From contig CM077645.1 in the NCBI GenBank assembly GCA_039707465.1, positions 144,453,503 through 144,517,502 on the forward strand: 64,000 nt of DNA, read 5' to 3'. The notes beneath the pieces were generated by a model, which saw only the letters and a program-made list of their open reading frames with translations, did not search any database and was not told the DNA's origin. The stretch's first letter is position 1; every line of letters starts with the position of its first letter. Below, in pieces: positions 1 to 12,735 of the stretch. Source of the DNA: Rhabdophis nuchalis (taxonomy: Eukaryota > Chordata > Lepidosauria > Squamata > Natricidae). The position numbers were made by a program, and so were the translations under genes.

Positions 1-10
1 TTTTCTTGCT

Positions 11-867
<857 letters not shown>

Positions 868-1105
868 GTTTCTCCTGTCCAGTCATGTCTGATTCTAGGG
901 GGTGGTGCTCCATCTCTCTTTCCAAGGGAGCCAACATTGGCTAAAGATGTAGTCATTTGGCCAGCATGACTACACACCAAGGCACATGTAATACTGCTAA
1001 TAATACATAAATACCTATTTATGCACATAACTTGCATTTGCATGCTTTCAAACTGTTAGGTTGACAGGAGCTGGAGCAGCAATGGACGTGTACCCTATCA
1101 CATGG
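868..1105 (-). mobile_element. Sauria-type SINE, old fragment
   Basis: On the minus strand this follows the same order as the clearer SINE at 19268-19615: the block around 'tgctttcaaactgttaggtt' (1047-1066), then the 'ggccagcatgacta' block, then the 'ctagggggtggtgctc' block. The tRNA-like head is decayed or absent at the right edge. Non-autonomous; this family is thought to be moved by BovB LINEs. Confidence 0.7.
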
Positions 1106-2148
1106 TAGTTGCAGACCACGGTTACACAAACAGTGTTAGGTGATATCTCCGTTGGGAGACAGCAGAGGGTGTGCAGCAGAATATGCAGCTAGAAGAATGT
1201 TGCTAATGTACACACAATTAGTATACCAGACACTGTTTAAGTTAAATAAAATAGCTTTTACTGAGGTTGTGAAAACTACTAAACTAAGCTACTGCTCAAC
1301 AAGCAGTGATGTTCAACGAGTCAAAAACAAAGTCTCAACAAATATCAAATAGCTTACACAATCTTCCGTCTTCTTCTTCAGTAAATCACAGTTCACGACA
1401 CAATTCAGTTATCAAACAGCAAGTCCAGCAGAGAGAGAAATATGCGCTCTCCTGGCTTTCTCTTATAGTTAGAAATAATTGCACTTAGTAATTGCACTCT
1501 AACATTCCATCAGCCTTAAAGTTACAATGACCATATATCATTATGGTACTATATATTGTCTACCCAACTATAGGAGTCTACTCCTAACACACATTGTTTA
1601 AACATAGGGTTTTGGAATTTATTTAATTGATTATGGTTTAAAAAGTCATGATCTAGTCCGATGTGTGAATCCAATCTCTATCTATAAAACTTAATTCTTG
1701 CCACTTCAGACTTAGAATGGCAGGGCAGAGCATAGCCTTAACTCTAGCACAACTACTCTCTGTGAACAAAGCCTTCATATAAATCTTAGTGGACTGTAGC
1801 CTAGCAATTCTGACTTTCTTTGCTATAATTACATTTATATCTCATTCCTGTGAGAATTTAAGGTGGTGTACAGGGCGGTCATTTCATTTTATTTCAAACA
1901 CATTTCTCATTCTTTCATAAGAGCAAATCAAAGCCAATATCTATGAAAAAGTACCTATTTTCATAATGAACTGGGCACAGACATAATCAAGGCATTACAC
2001 CTATCCACTGAGAGTATTCCTATATAAAATAATTCAATCTGATCTTCCTTGGCAAATGCACAACATGAAATTTAATACACTATCAGATTTTATATTTCTT
2101 TGATTGCTGCAATGCACATTTGACACATGCATTACTAGAACTAGGGAC
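1106..2148. other. Mostly unassigned sequence
   Basis: No gene is visible. Around 1828-1875 there is a faint match to the 'atttatatcccattc...aaggtggtgtaca' tail seen on many reptile SINE/L2 3' ends, too weak to call. Confidence 0.4.
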
Positions 2149-3538
2149 AACTTGGAAAAGAGCTGATGCAGTTCCCATCTTCAAAAAAGGGAGGGAAAAC
2201 AGATCCAGGAAACTACAGACTAATCAGTCTAACATCAATACTTGGGGAAAATCCTGGAAAAGATAATCAAAGAACAAATCTGCAAACATTTAGAAACAAA
2301 GTTAAAACTAAAGTTTGTTAAAAACAGATCATGCCAAACCAATCCTATTTCATTCCTTGACAAAGTGACTAAATTAGTGAATCAGTGAAATGCTGTGGAC
2401 ATAGTAGATTTAGACTTCAGCAAGACATTCGACAAAGTAGACCACAACCTATCTTCTTGGTAAACTAGAAAAATGTGGGATAGACAGCATCAGATGGATT
2501 TGCAATTGGCTGACAAACCATACCCAACAAGTAGGTCTTTAATGGTACTACATCTACATGAAGGGAAGAACCAGTGGAGTACCACAAGTTTCTGTCCTAG
2601 GCCCAATACTCTTCAATATCTTCATAAATTACTTAGATTACGGAATAGAAGGGGAATTCATCAAATTTGCAGATGACACTAAGCTAGCAGGAATAGCCAA
2701 CAACCCAGAAAACAAGCTCAATATCCAAAAGGATCTTGACAAACTTGAACAATTGGCTCTATCCAAAAAATGACATTTAATGTGGAGAAAAGCAAGGTTT
2801 TAGACTTGGGCAGGAAAAACCAAAGGTACAAGTATAGATTAGGTGAAACCTGGCTCAAAAACAGTAACTGTGAGAGGGATCTTGAGAGTCCTAGTGGACT
2901 TAAATATGAGCCAGCAATGTGTGGCAGCAGCCAAAAAAGCTAATACAATCCTTGGTTGCATAAGCAGAAGCATGGAACCAAAATCCCATGAAGTATGAGT
3001 ACTACTTTATAAACCTTAGTAAGACCACATCAGGAATACAGCATCTAGTTTTGGTCAACGCATTACAAAAAAGATGTTGAGACTTTGGAAAAAGTGCAGA
3101 AAAGAGCAACTAAGATGATTAAGGGCCTGGAGACTAAAATATATTAAGAATGATTTCAGGATATGGGTATGGCTAGCCTAGAGAAAAGAAGGACATGGGG
3201 TGACATGATAGCAGTGTTGTAGTATTTGAGGTGCTGCCACAAAGAAGAGGGGGTCAACTTATTTTCCAAAGCAACAGAAGCCAAGACAAGAAATAATTGA
3301 TGGAAATTAATCAAGGAGAGAAGCAACCTGGAGTTAAGGAGAAACTTCCTAACAGTGAGAACAATTAGCCAGTGGAACAGCTTGCATTTAGAAGTTATTG
3401 CTTCGTCACCTGAGGTTTTTAAGAAGAGACTGGACAGTCACTTGTCTAAAATGTTATAGGATCTCCTGCTTTAGCAGGGGGTTGTACTAGAAGACTTCCA
3501 AGGTACCTTCCAGCTCTATTCTAATTCTTTGTTTTTGA
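2149..3538 (+). pseudogene. CR1 LINE ORF2 (reverse transcriptase) remnant
   Basis: This is the 3' half of a CR1 non-LTR retrotransposon. The left part encodes RT landmarks in shifting frames: a 'DAVPIF' block near 2166, 'DLDFSKTFDKVDHN' (2411-2452), 'GRTSGVPQVSVLGPILFN' (2564-2617) and the catalytic 'FADDTKLAG' box (2666-2692). The right part carries the CR1 C-terminal 'RRNFLTVRTI' motif and the characteristic 3' UTR with 'ggactagaagaccttccaaggtcccttcca'-like text near 3484-3520. Frameshifts and stop codons are frequent, so it is dead. The 5' end of the element is missing, as usual for truncated LINE insertions. CR1 RT copies element RNA at a nicked target. Confidence 0.92.
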
Positions 3539-3540
3539 GT

Positions 3541-4463
3541 GGGTAAAAATGGAGCATGTTCACCAATGCTACATGTACAGGTCTCCTATTCCCTAAATAA
3601 AGACTGGATATAAAAACAATCTTGTACAAGAATAAATACCATTGTTCATAATAAAAGATAATGTATCTGTTTCTGGGTTTTTTGATGGATGGGTAGACTT
3701 ACATATTACTGGAGAAAAGCCCAAGCATGCATATCACAATCATGTCCTTAGAGGAACAAATAAGGATATGTGTAGCAGAATCTAAACCTGCCATTTTGAT
3801 CTTCCAGCTAAATTTGATTATCTTGGCAAGAGAACATGGTGCAATTTATCTCATTTGTTTGGCTTCCACCACTGTGGATAAAATGTTAGTATTAGATATC
3901 AGATCAAAAAGAGGGCAAGACACAAAAAAACAAAAATAGGACATAAACCAGAAATTAAAGCAATACTAAACGGCAATATATATATCAAGATACTTTCAAA
4001 AGTGGTTTCTGCATAACATGAACCCATGCAATTTTATAGTGTAGAGGTTTTCCATCAAGAACACTTCATCTACTAAAACCTTCAAGTTTGCCCAGATAAA
4101 TCCTGTATATGATTGTAGCTGACAACTTTTGATTCTTCTTATATAAAGTATTATCTGACAGCCCTTAGTAACTTTAATAATAGGTAGACAGGCAGGGTAT
4201 GTGCCATTTGTAATGGGCATTAATCCTCTGCAGCTGAAAGATACTGAAATCTATAATATATTATGTCTAATTTAAATGCACATACACCCTACATATTTGC
4301 ATCTCAAAAACAACTAATGTGATGTGCATCTGATACTTACAGGGTCAAGCCAATTTGACTCAAGATATCAAAAAGAAAAACTATTTTCTAAGCATGCCAT
4401 ATTTTCATCATCTTGACATCACTTTATGATTGGCAGGTTGTAAGAAATGTTTTATGTATGTAA
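3541..4463. other. Unassigned sequence
   Basis: AT-rich DNA with no protein family, repeat end or RNA structure that I recognise. Confidence 0.5.
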
Positions 4464-4520
4464 CCTGAGAGAGAGAGAGAGAGAGAGGGAGAGGGAAAGG
4501 GAGAGGGAGAGGGAGAGGGA

Positions 4521-4555
<35 letters not shown>
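4464..4555. repeat. (GA)n / (GGGAGA)n microsatellite
   Basis: Purine-only tract: GA dinucleotides, then GGGAGA hexamers, then GA again. The Ser/Pro/Leu frame read on its minus strand is a repeat artefact. Confidence 0.97.
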
Positions 4556-4557
<2 letters not shown>

Positions 4558-5164
4558 GGCAAGGTATACAGAGGAAACTGACATAATATAAAAGGTATGT
4601 TCTGTTGCTGGATTTTTCTGTCACATCTATGCTAAGTATCAGAAGTGGAGTCCCACATTTTAAGACTGCTTTTCTGTTTAGCTAGCCATGGGAAAGAGAA
4701 TGCTGGATTAAATGGATCTTGGTCTGATTTGGCAAGGCAATTTCTATGTTTCTTTTTGCTCAGCGCTATTTGATTACAATGCCAAATTTGCTCTTTGCAG
4801 CTTGACATTGAACATTCCAAGGAATTAACTAATGTGATTCAGATTTCACAACAACAGAAAACTATTTATGACCTCAGATTGACAACAATATAATGGGAAT
4901 TCAGAAATCTAATTAGACAACAAAGAGTACCTTAAAAGGAGGGGAAAAGGGATCTGCTTGGCAGCATTGTTTTACAGAAATAAGACAAAAGAAGTGCTTG
5001 TTCTGCCAAGCCTTTCCCTCCATTCAGTATTAATTGTGAAACGAAAATGCAGTATATTGCACTCATTCTTTGGAGCTAATTAACCATTCATAAATATGAT
5101 TATATTCATGGTATACACCTGTAGAGAAAGAAAGCAGAAAAATCCATGGCTAAAAATGTAGAAT
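4556..5164. other. Unassigned sequence
   Basis: No repeat family, exon or RNA gene recognised. Confidence 0.5.
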
Positions 5165-5592
5165 ATTATTATTATTATTATTTATTTATTAAATTTATAC
5201 CCCGCCCTTCTCCTTGTTAGGACCCAGGGCGGCGCACAGGCATTATTTAAGAACACAAAATACAATAAATATCTATTAAAATGTATTAAATTAATAAACC
5301 CGTGCTAAAACCCAATATTAAAACCCTTGCCAATTATAAATTATTTTCTTAAAAAGTCAGAAATGGGGGCTATCCTAGGCCGGCTTGTTGGAATAAATAC
5401 GTCTTAAGACGTTGGCGGAAGAGGCGGAGGTCCGAGATAGTACGGAGGTCGGGGGGTAGGTCGTTCCAGAGGGCCGGGCCCGCCACAGAGAAGGCCCTTC
5501 CCCTGGGTGTCGCCAACCGGCATTGCCCCGTCGACGGCACCCGAAGAAGACCCTCTCTGTGGGAGCGGATCGGACGAAGGGATGTATGGGGC
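5165..5592 (-). mobile_element. L2-like LINE 3' end, 5' truncated
   Basis: On the minus strand, 5594-5370 encodes the last residues of a LINE ORF2, including 'FSVAGPALWNDLPPDLR' and 'LRLFRQRLKTYLF'. This is the C-terminal signature of L2/CR1-group LINEs and nearly the same text as the plus-strand copy at 63830-64000. It is followed by a 3' UTR ending in 'gggcgg...tataaatttaataaata' and an (AAT)n tail at 5165-5185. The copy is cut at its 5' side at about 5592. The clade name L2 is my best reading; CR1 is the alternative. Confidence 0.8.
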
Positions 5593-5601
5593 ATTATAGA
5601 G

Positions 5602-5975
5602 CAGTGATGGTGAACCTAGGGCACTGGTGCCACAGGTGGCACGCGGAACCATTTCTGAGGGCACGTGAGCCGTTGCCCTGTCACCTCCAGCGCGCTTGTG
5701 TGCGCTGGCCAGTTGATTTAGCCCTTCTTTTGAGGCCATTTTTCACTCTCTGGAGGCTTCAGGGAAGCTCCTGAAGCCTCTGGAGGTGGGGAGGAGAGGC
5801 TGTTTTCACCCTACCCAGGCTCCTAGAAAGCCTCTGGAGCCTGGGGAGGGCAAAAAAAGCGTACCAAAAGCAGAGGGTCATGCACATAGCATTATGGGTG
5901 TGGCACACCCACGCACGACTCCCCTGTGCTCCCCCCGCTTTTGGCACCCGAGCCAAAAAAGGTTAGCCATCACTG
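5602..5975. mobile_element. hAT-like non-autonomous element, 8-bp TSD
   Basis: Terminal inverted repeats CAGTGATGGTGAACCT and AGGTTAGCCATCACTG enclose 374 bp with no coding capacity. It is flanked by a perfect 8-bp duplication TTATAGAG (5594-5601 and 5976-5983). CAG...CTG ends with 8-bp duplications are characteristic of hAT transposons, so it was presumably moved by a hAT transposase encoded elsewhere. Confidence 0.9.
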
Positions 5976-5983
5976 TTATAGAG

Positions 5984-6727
5984 GCTGAAGGATTCAAGTG
6001 TTTTCTAAGAGTCTTGGAATACTGAATAATCTTAGGGAAATATTTTTATCATTTTTAAGGTGAGGATCGGAAAACCTCATGCTTCCTTCTATATTAGCTT
6101 ATGATTCCCAACCTAAGTCTCGTAATTCAGAATTTGGTTCTCCACACTCCTTCTGGATGGATGGCTATTATGGTTGGGACTGATTGATGCCGGTCACTCT
6201 GACTCTCCAGTGAGAATACGACTTGCACCCCGAGGATAAGAATAATAATTTCCAGAAGTGTCTTTGAGATTTCTGAGATGAAGTGTTTTTACTGATCAAC
6301 AGTGGCATGTTTAAAGCCAAGCATCTTTACAACAAGGCCCAGATGTGAGGAAGACGTACATATTTAAGAAATAATATGTCCTTCAGCTTCAAGATGACGC
6401 TATCCTCAACAGTGCTTTGTCTCAAAATAGAAAGAGCCACAAGATGTATCTTTTTAACCTGGATTTATGATTGAGGTCAAGAAGGAGGGCAATGTTTTTG
6501 AATAAACAGTGGGGATAATAGGTGACAACTGCCTGCCTACAGTCATGGATTGTCCTTATTGTTTTACTTTGATACACATGTCCAGATGGATGTTGCTTTA
6601 ATATTGAAAATAAATGTTCACCGTATGAAGACAATGCATTTTAAAATTGTCTAATGTGTAACGTTCCTTATACTGAAACTGTGTATTATATTATTTGAAA
6701 ATGTGTGTGCGTTTGTGTGTGCATAGC
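5984..6727. other. Unassigned sequence
   Basis: No gene or repeat family recognised. Confidence 0.5.
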
Positions 6728-6739
6728 TAGATAAAGATG

Positions 6740-6771
<32 letters not shown>
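6728..6771. repeat. (GATA)n/(GACA)n microsatellite
   Basis: Short tract of GATA units followed by about six GACA units. Confidence 0.93.
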
Positions 6772-8845
6772 TTCCGTCCTAAGATTAATACTTATAAAGC
6801 ACCAATTTAATAGAAATGATACATAATATGCTAATGTATTTCCCATCATATGTGGGACTCAATAGGATAACAGTGGCTGCATTATGCCCATGACATTTTA
6901 AGAGATGCAATAAATTAAAAAATGTACAGTGCCCATGAAAATATATTTCATCAGTGCAATCTGCAATAAAATGTTGCCGTGTGAACTGTTCCTATTCAGG
7001 GTTCCCCCAACATTCATTCGGTGTCTCCTTCTGCTATCTTTCTCAAGAAAACAAAGTCTTTCTCATCAAGCATATTCAGATTTTGCAGAATGGTTTGAGG
7101 GGTGGTTATTTGCCCTTATATTTATGTTCTTCTGTGCTTTGAAGTTCCCCTAGTTTTGCTATGGTTCTATTTTGGATCTTGTCCTCTTGGCACCATTCAA
7201 CTGACTTCATTTAGATGAAAACAGGGACTCACTGTATTCTGTACAGGTAAACATTTGTCTCATTTCTTGTTGATCATATTAATTACTGCCAGTCGAAATA
7301 GAAACACGATCACAAGTTTTAAAATGTTATCTGGGATGGTTGTCAACTTTTTATTGGTTCTCCTGTGTATGATCAAAAGAGGTTCAGCCTAAGGACAGTA
7401 GCAAATGATACCATCAAAATGATTTAAATCTCTTATTTATTCATTTCTAATATCAAAAAACAGAAACTGGATTTTTTTTCTGATTCATTGGCAATTTTGC
7501 CTGTAGCTTGAGACTTTCCTTCAGTTTAGCAAAAGTAAGAAAGAAAAAGAAAAGAAAAAGAGGGAAAAAACCCAGTTGCAGATCACCAGTTTCGTTGTAA
7601 ACAAGTACAATGACAATAAAGATTATACTTATCACAATCCTTTCTTTGTGCAGAAAATCTGATAATATACAAGTATAGTTTTAAAAACCCTTATGATAAT
7701 TTCATAAACTATAATGTATGAAAAAGGGTATTTCCAAGTGTCACCACTACCGTTTTTACTGCCTTTTCTAGTTTCAAGAGGAATTATTTTAAAAGGCTGA
7801 TTTGTCATAAAAAATGAAACTCTCTGAACTAATTTGCAAATTTCTACAGAGTGGCCTAGGGGATTCCCATATCTGTACACAAAAATATTTTTTCAATAGG
7901 CACCTCCCTCCCTCCCCTGCCCAAACAAACGTTTCAAACTATTAAATAAAAATATGTGTACTTGCTTATGTTCTTGCTGTTTTACTGTATTCAACATGCT
8001 GAGGCTGTTTTCAATTGCCTAAGCCATATTGATATGATTTATGCCTGAACTTATTTTAACTGGTATATATATAAAAAATAACAAGCCAAGGCTTGGATCT
8101 TTGAGGCTTTTGGATATTTATGTGGAAAGGTTCGGTGGCTGAGAATTTTAAGAAAATCAGCTGAGTTTTCTTTCCCTTTTAGAATTCAGTATATTAGTAC
8201 ACCTTTGTACTAATGCCAAATGCTTCAGATAATCAATCTGTCTGTAAAGTTAAAGTTACATTTCAGAATAGTCTTGCAGATCAACAATACGGTAAAAGAG
8301 CTATAGGTCCTGGATTTTAAAATGAAATTTTGCAGATGTCACTGCATTTGTGACAAGGAAACTAAAAACAGACTGGATCTTATCAACCAAACAAGATGAA
8401 GTCAGACTGATGATTCTTCCATATCTGCAGGATACTTTTGGCAAATGAGAAGAAAGATTTGGTTCTATTCTGGATGCTTACATGCAGCCCTTCATTGATA
8501 GTTCACTTGGGATGTTCAGCAGACTATAATGATTTATAGAGATACTACAATCATGGAGACACCGTAAATGCAATGAAAGCTGGATGGATGAAATAATCCT
8601 GTTCTCATAAACTAAGCTTTTAGACATTCAGGAGACAGATTTACATCAGCTGCAGAATACTTCCAGCTTTTATATAAAATTATGTTTGCCACAGCACTGG
8701 TGTATAGAGCAAACGGGGAGGAGGGGGGAAGACATTCACACATGATGTTAAGCCATGTTTTAAATTATTGCTTGTTGAGCAACTCAAAATAGCCTAGTTC
8801 AAAAATCACACTAAGCCAAAATCAGGCAAAAAACACATTTACATA
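6772..8845. other. Unassigned sequence with one small LINE-type tail
   Basis: No exon or repeat is recognised over most of this stretch. At 7585-7628 'ttcgttgtaa...tacaatgacaataaag' forms a small stem followed by AATAAAG, like the 3' tail near 14830. That may be a tiny LINE remnant. Confidence 0.45.
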
Positions 8846-8984
<139 letters not shown>

Positions 8985-8995
8985 GATGCCTGGAG

Positions 8996-9171
8996 CAGGG
9001 GTGGGTTCTGGGTGCTGTTACTGCCGGTTGGGCCAGGGATGTGCCCCGTGCACACAGTACTGAAAGCCAGAAACAAGATGGCGCCATTAAGACAACCGTC
9101 TCAGGGGCGTGGCAGGCCAGGTTACTACCTATTTGGCCGAACCGGTCCAAACTGATAGGAACCCACCTCTG
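8996..9171. mobile_element. hAT-like MITE, 8-bp TSD
   Basis: Ends CAGGGGTGGGTTCTG and AGGAACCCACCTCTG are inverted. Flanks GCCTGGAG (8988-8995) and GCCCGGAG (9172-9179) match at 7 of 8 bases. It is 176 bp and non-coding. It carries the subterminal CCGGTT/ACCGGT words shared with other elements in this window and abuts the ATT repeat. Confidence 0.82.
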
Positions 9172-9484
9172 GCCCGGAGTAGATCAATGTGAGTAGCAGA
9201 ATAATTTCCCTCAATTTTTCCTAGCAGCCCTAATTATATCATGGTATTCCCTGTAACAGTCTTACGGATGTGAAAGTTGAAATTTAAAGAAGCAGGAAAG
9301 GAAGAGTATTGACGCTTTTGAACTTTGGTATTGGAGAAGTTTCCTGAAAATGCCATGGATGGCTAAGGAGAAAAAAGATTGATCACGGAACAAGGGTTCT
9401 CATTTGAGGCAGAGATGACCAGATTCAAATTATTCTACTTAGGACACATTAAGCAAAGACCCAGCTCTCTAGAAAAGGCAGTAG

Positions 9485-9797
9485 CAGTGGTGAAATCTAA
9501 TTTTTTTTAGCACCAATTCTGCAAACGTAGCTTGGTGGTGGTGGGGGTCATGTGACTGCATGGGCATGGCCAACTTTTCTTCACTTTTTAAAGCATTGTT
9601 TTCCTGCTTTGGGCAAATAGGCAGGGGAAAATGCTTTAAAAAGTGGGAGGGGGGGAAAGCTTCTGATGATCGCGTGGCTCACAGATGAGCTGTGCGATCC
9701 TCGGAAGCTTTTATTTTACTACCGGTTCGCAGAACCAACGACAATCATCCCTACCGGTTCAGCCAAACCAGGCTGAATCGAGAGGATTTCACCCCTA
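9485..9797. mobile_element. hAT-like element inserted in BovB
   Basis: Starts CAGTGGTGAAATC and ends GATTTCACCCCTA. Flanks GGCAGTAG (9477-9484) and GGCTGTAG (9798-9805) match at 7 of 8. 313 bp and non-coding, with two ACCGGTTC words near the right end (9720, 9753). The interior has an imperfect inverted repeat around 'aaagcattgttttcctgc...ggggaaaatgcttta'. Confidence 0.82.
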
Positions 9798-9844
9798 GGC
9801 TGTAGTATTGGGAAAGGTAGAAGAAAAGAGAAGAAGAATATGAC

Positions 9845-10237
9845 TACAAGTATTCCTCGGCTTACAACAGTTCATTTAGTGACTGTTCAAAGTTACAACG
9901 CCACTGAAAAAAGTGGTTTATGACCATTTTTCACTCTTATGACCTTTGCAGCATCCCATGGTTTTCATTTGGATGCTTGACAACTGCTTCATATTTATGA
10001 CGGTTGCAGAATCCTGGGGTCACCTGATCCCCTTTGGTGACCTTCTGACAAGCAAATTCAATGGGGAAGCCAGGTTCACTTAATAGCCATGTGACTAATT
10101 TAGCAACTGCAGTGATTCACTTAACCAAAATGTGGCAAGGGGAGTCGTAGAATGTGGCAAAGCTCATTTAACAAATTTCTCACTTAGCAATGTAAATTTC
10201 AGCCTCAGTTGTAGTCGTAAGTCGAGGACTGCCTGTA
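9845..10237. mobile_element. TA-flanked inverted-repeat element (mariner-like MITE)
   Basis: Member of an abundant family with ends near TACAGGTAGTCCTCGACTTA and its complement. Here the left end is 'tacaagtattcctcggctta' and the right is 'taagtcgaggactgcctgta'. The element sits inside BovB sequence. Comparison with 18790-18810 shows the empty site would hold a single TA, so the target duplication is TA, as for Tc1/mariner elements. No transposase is encoded. Confidence 0.85.
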
Positions 10238-10378
10238 ACAGCAAAGTGAATGGAATCAGTTACAGAGGCAATGAATACAATCACTGAGAGATGGGAAATA
10301 ATAACTTAGGAAATTGCCAATGCCTTGGAGAATATCTATCTGTGGAGTTGTTAAGAGTTGAAAACATCTTTAAGACAC

Positions 10379-10563
10379 GTTGTCTGTCTGTCTATTTCTG
10401 TCCTCTCTCTTGCTATCACTCTCTCTCATCTATCTCTGTGTTAACTCACCTATCTGTGTCTCTATGTCTGTCTATCTACCTATCATCCATCCATCCATCC
10501 ATCCATCCATCCATCCATCCATCCATCCATCCATCCATCCATCCATCCATCCATCCATCCATC
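10379..10563. repeat. (TCTG/TCTA)n and (ATCC)n microsatellite
   Basis: Irregular TCTG/TCTA units followed by about nineteen perfect ATCC units (10487-10563). The 'SIHPSIHP' frame it creates is an artefact. Confidence 0.96.
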
Positions 10564-10574
10564 TCAACTACATG

Positions 10575-10790
10575 ACTTTTAGTTTGGTTTAATGGTGAAG
10601 ACATCAGGTTAGGAATCAGGAATGTTCCAACTTTAGCATAAAGACATCTGGGTGACCCTGGATCAGTTCAGTCCCTCTCAACTCTCCGACAAAGACAGTG
10701 GCAAATGGCTTCTGAAAATCTTGTTATGGAAACTGCAGGGACTTGCCTGCAGTCACGACTTGACTCAAAAGCAAAAAACACCTCAAAATC
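10575..10790 (+). mobile_element. tRNA-derived SINE, diverged
   Basis: Begins with an A-box-like 'tggtttaatggtgaagaca', continues with 'tgggtgaccctggatcagt', and ends with 'gcaaatggcttctgaaaa', 'aaactgcagggacttg' and 'gtcacgacttgact'. That is the order seen in a common reptile tRNA SINE. The B box is decayed. Non-coding. Confidence 0.7.
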
Positions 10791-11501
10791 AAAACAAAAC
10801 CAGATTCTTTTTTTGTTAATGTCATTCTCCTATGGTAATACACATACAGACAACACACTCTGCCAGAGCTGTCACCATGTTTTGGCATTTGAGAAAAAAC
10901 TCTTCCAAAGTACTGTAACATTAAAATTAGTGGTTTCCACTTTGGGAAGATGAAGATGTCTGAGGCTTGGTAGTATTACTTTTGGGTACTGGCCCTCTGG
11001 GAGATGTCTTGGTAGGTATTAGATGACCTTCCATTTTGGCTACCCATGAGAAGCAGGTGAAAATGGAGCTCTGCTAGGGATTATCTGGCATGATATCTGG
11101 GTTGTACACTGATAGCTGCTGCGCTTATTGCCCTGTGTTGGAGGTTCACAATGTTTTGTGTGCTTCAATTTTGCACTGAATTTAATGTTCCTTGCTTGGA
11201 GCTGCTGTGAGTCCTTCGGGATCTGAATACAATAAGCAATCAAGCAAACAAACATTTCCCACATTTATTTCTGTAGAATTATTTGCATTCTGAAATTATA
11301 TTGAACTTTGTAACGTTTGTGGATCAATCAATTTAGGGATATGAAACCATTCTCTGTTGTTACAAATAGAAGCAATATTAGTGGTTTACATAAAGAAAAC
11401 ATAAAATCTATCCCCCCATCTTTGGCAAGAGTCCTTTGTATAGAACTCCAGTAAGATAAAACTACAGTAGATCAGTCTTTTACAACTTGGTGACCTCCCT
11501 A
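10791..11501. other. Unassigned sequence
   Basis: No gene or repeat family recognised. Confidence 0.5.
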
Positions 11502-11917
11502 TGCAGGTAATCCTCAACCTAAAGCAGTTTGTTTATTGACCATTTAAAATCACAATGGCACTGAAAAATGTGACTTGTTGCCGTTTTTTACAGTTACTTT
11601 CACAGACCTTTTTGCATCATCCCATGATCAAAATCCAGACCCTTGGCCTGAAATATATGATGTGAAATATGATTCATATTTATGACGGTTGCAGTGTTTC
11701 ATGTGATCACCGTTTGCAACCTTCTGACGTGCAAAGTCAATGGGGAAGCTGGTTTCACTGAAAAACTGTGTTACTAATTTAACAATTGCAGTGATTTCAC
11801 TTAACAAATGTGGCAAAAAAGAGATTGTAAACTGGGGCAAAACTCACTTAACAACTGTCTCACTTAGCAATTGAAATTTTGGGCTCCACTGTGCTTGTAA
11901 GTCGAGGGCTACCTGTA
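11502..11917. mobile_element. TA-flanked inverted-repeat element, copy 2
   Basis: Same family and orientation as 9845-10237. Left end 'tgcaggtaatcctcaa', right end 'taagtcgagggctacctgta', with the shared internal landmarks 'tatttatgacggttgcag' and 'caaagtcaatggggaagc'. More diverged and non-coding. Confidence 0.83.
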
Positions 11918-12501
11918 TTTTGGATTGCAATTCCATAAAATCCCAGCTGACAGGACCTTCCTGTTACATGTGAAAAGCATGAGGACTGGAAGGGTGATAG
12001 TAGTTGGTTCCAGCCAAGAAAAAAGTATCAAGCAAGACAGCTTCCTGTGTGTGCATTTACGAGATAAACTGCAATGATGCAGCAATACTGAATCTGTGTT
12101 GAAGAAAAGTTAGACTGAGGGCATGAGCAAGAAACAGGTGAGCTGAAGAAAAAAAATAAACAAACTATAGTTACCATCTCAGCAAAATCAAATGCCTCGC
12201 TCACACTTCCTAGCCTACTCTGTGAGAACAGGCCCTTCAGAACGTCTGATCACAACAATGTGGTTTTTTAATGCGTTGTTCTGAAAGGTCACCACCCCCA
12301 TCTGCCCCTGAGCATTGAAAGCACAGAGGATATGTTGAATCATACCTATTGTTCCTTATCTCATTTGCATTTGGTGAAATCCCTGCATGGGCCTAATTTA
12401 GCAAGTAAGTCCTGCACTGATATTTCCCCGGGGTGAAACGTGATTTCTAAATGTAGCTTCTGTGCTTCTCTAAAACAAACACTTGTTCTATTCTGCCTAT
12501 T
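11918..12501. other. Unassigned sequence
   Basis: No gene or repeat family recognised. Confidence 0.5.
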
Positions 12502-12513
12502 TAGGTCCACATT

Positions 12514-12612
12514 TTTTTTTAATTGAAAAAGTTTTATACAAACAAGTTTTTCCCCTCCCCCCCATACATATAATATAAATCAAATACAAGTACTATAAGT
12601 ACTATTGGTCTA
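12514..12612 (-). mobile_element. Short poly(A) retroposon (L1-like), 12-bp TSD
   Basis: A T-run at the left (a poly(A) tail on the minus strand) is followed by 'aattgaaaaagttttata' and C-rich text. It is bounded by a perfect 12-bp duplication TAGGTCCACATT (12502-12513 and 12613-12624). A poly(A) tail plus a target duplication of this length fits an L1-type 5'-truncated insertion. The body resembles the complement of the tail at 45040-45104. Confidence 0.72.
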
Positions 12613-12699
12613 TAGGTCCACATTGTAATTTTGGAGGTTTGTGTACCTGCTATACTTGAACGTCTGTATGCTTTCATCTAACATCACTGGTAGGACATC

Positions 12700-12701
12700 T
12701 A

Positions 12702-12731
<30 letters not shown>
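12700..12731. repeat. (CTGT)n microsatellite, left half
   Basis: About eight CTGT units end where the putative LTR begins. CTAT/TTAT units continue on the other side from 13166. Confidence 0.9.

Positions 12732-12735
<4 letters not shown>

Larger units (their letters stand above)
9255..10300 (+). pseudogene. BovB/RTE LINE ORF2 C-terminal remnant, split twice
   Basis: Reading through two insertions gives the C-terminal end of an RTE/BovB ORF2: 'KSIDAFELWYWRS' (9308-9346), an 'MPWMAK' block, a decayed 'FGHI'-type block near 9437, 'VLGKVE' near 9806-9823, then after 10238 the 'qqSeWnqlq' block equivalent to 18800-18840. It is interrupted by the hAT-like element at 9485-9797 and the TA-flanked element at 9845-10237. 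Removing both restores collinearity with the uninterrupted copy at 18560-18895. Stops are present, so it is dead. Confidence 0.82.

Noticed and set aside
10291..10592. ORFs with SIHPSIHP repeats
   Set aside because: Translation of (ATCC)n; no conserved domain.
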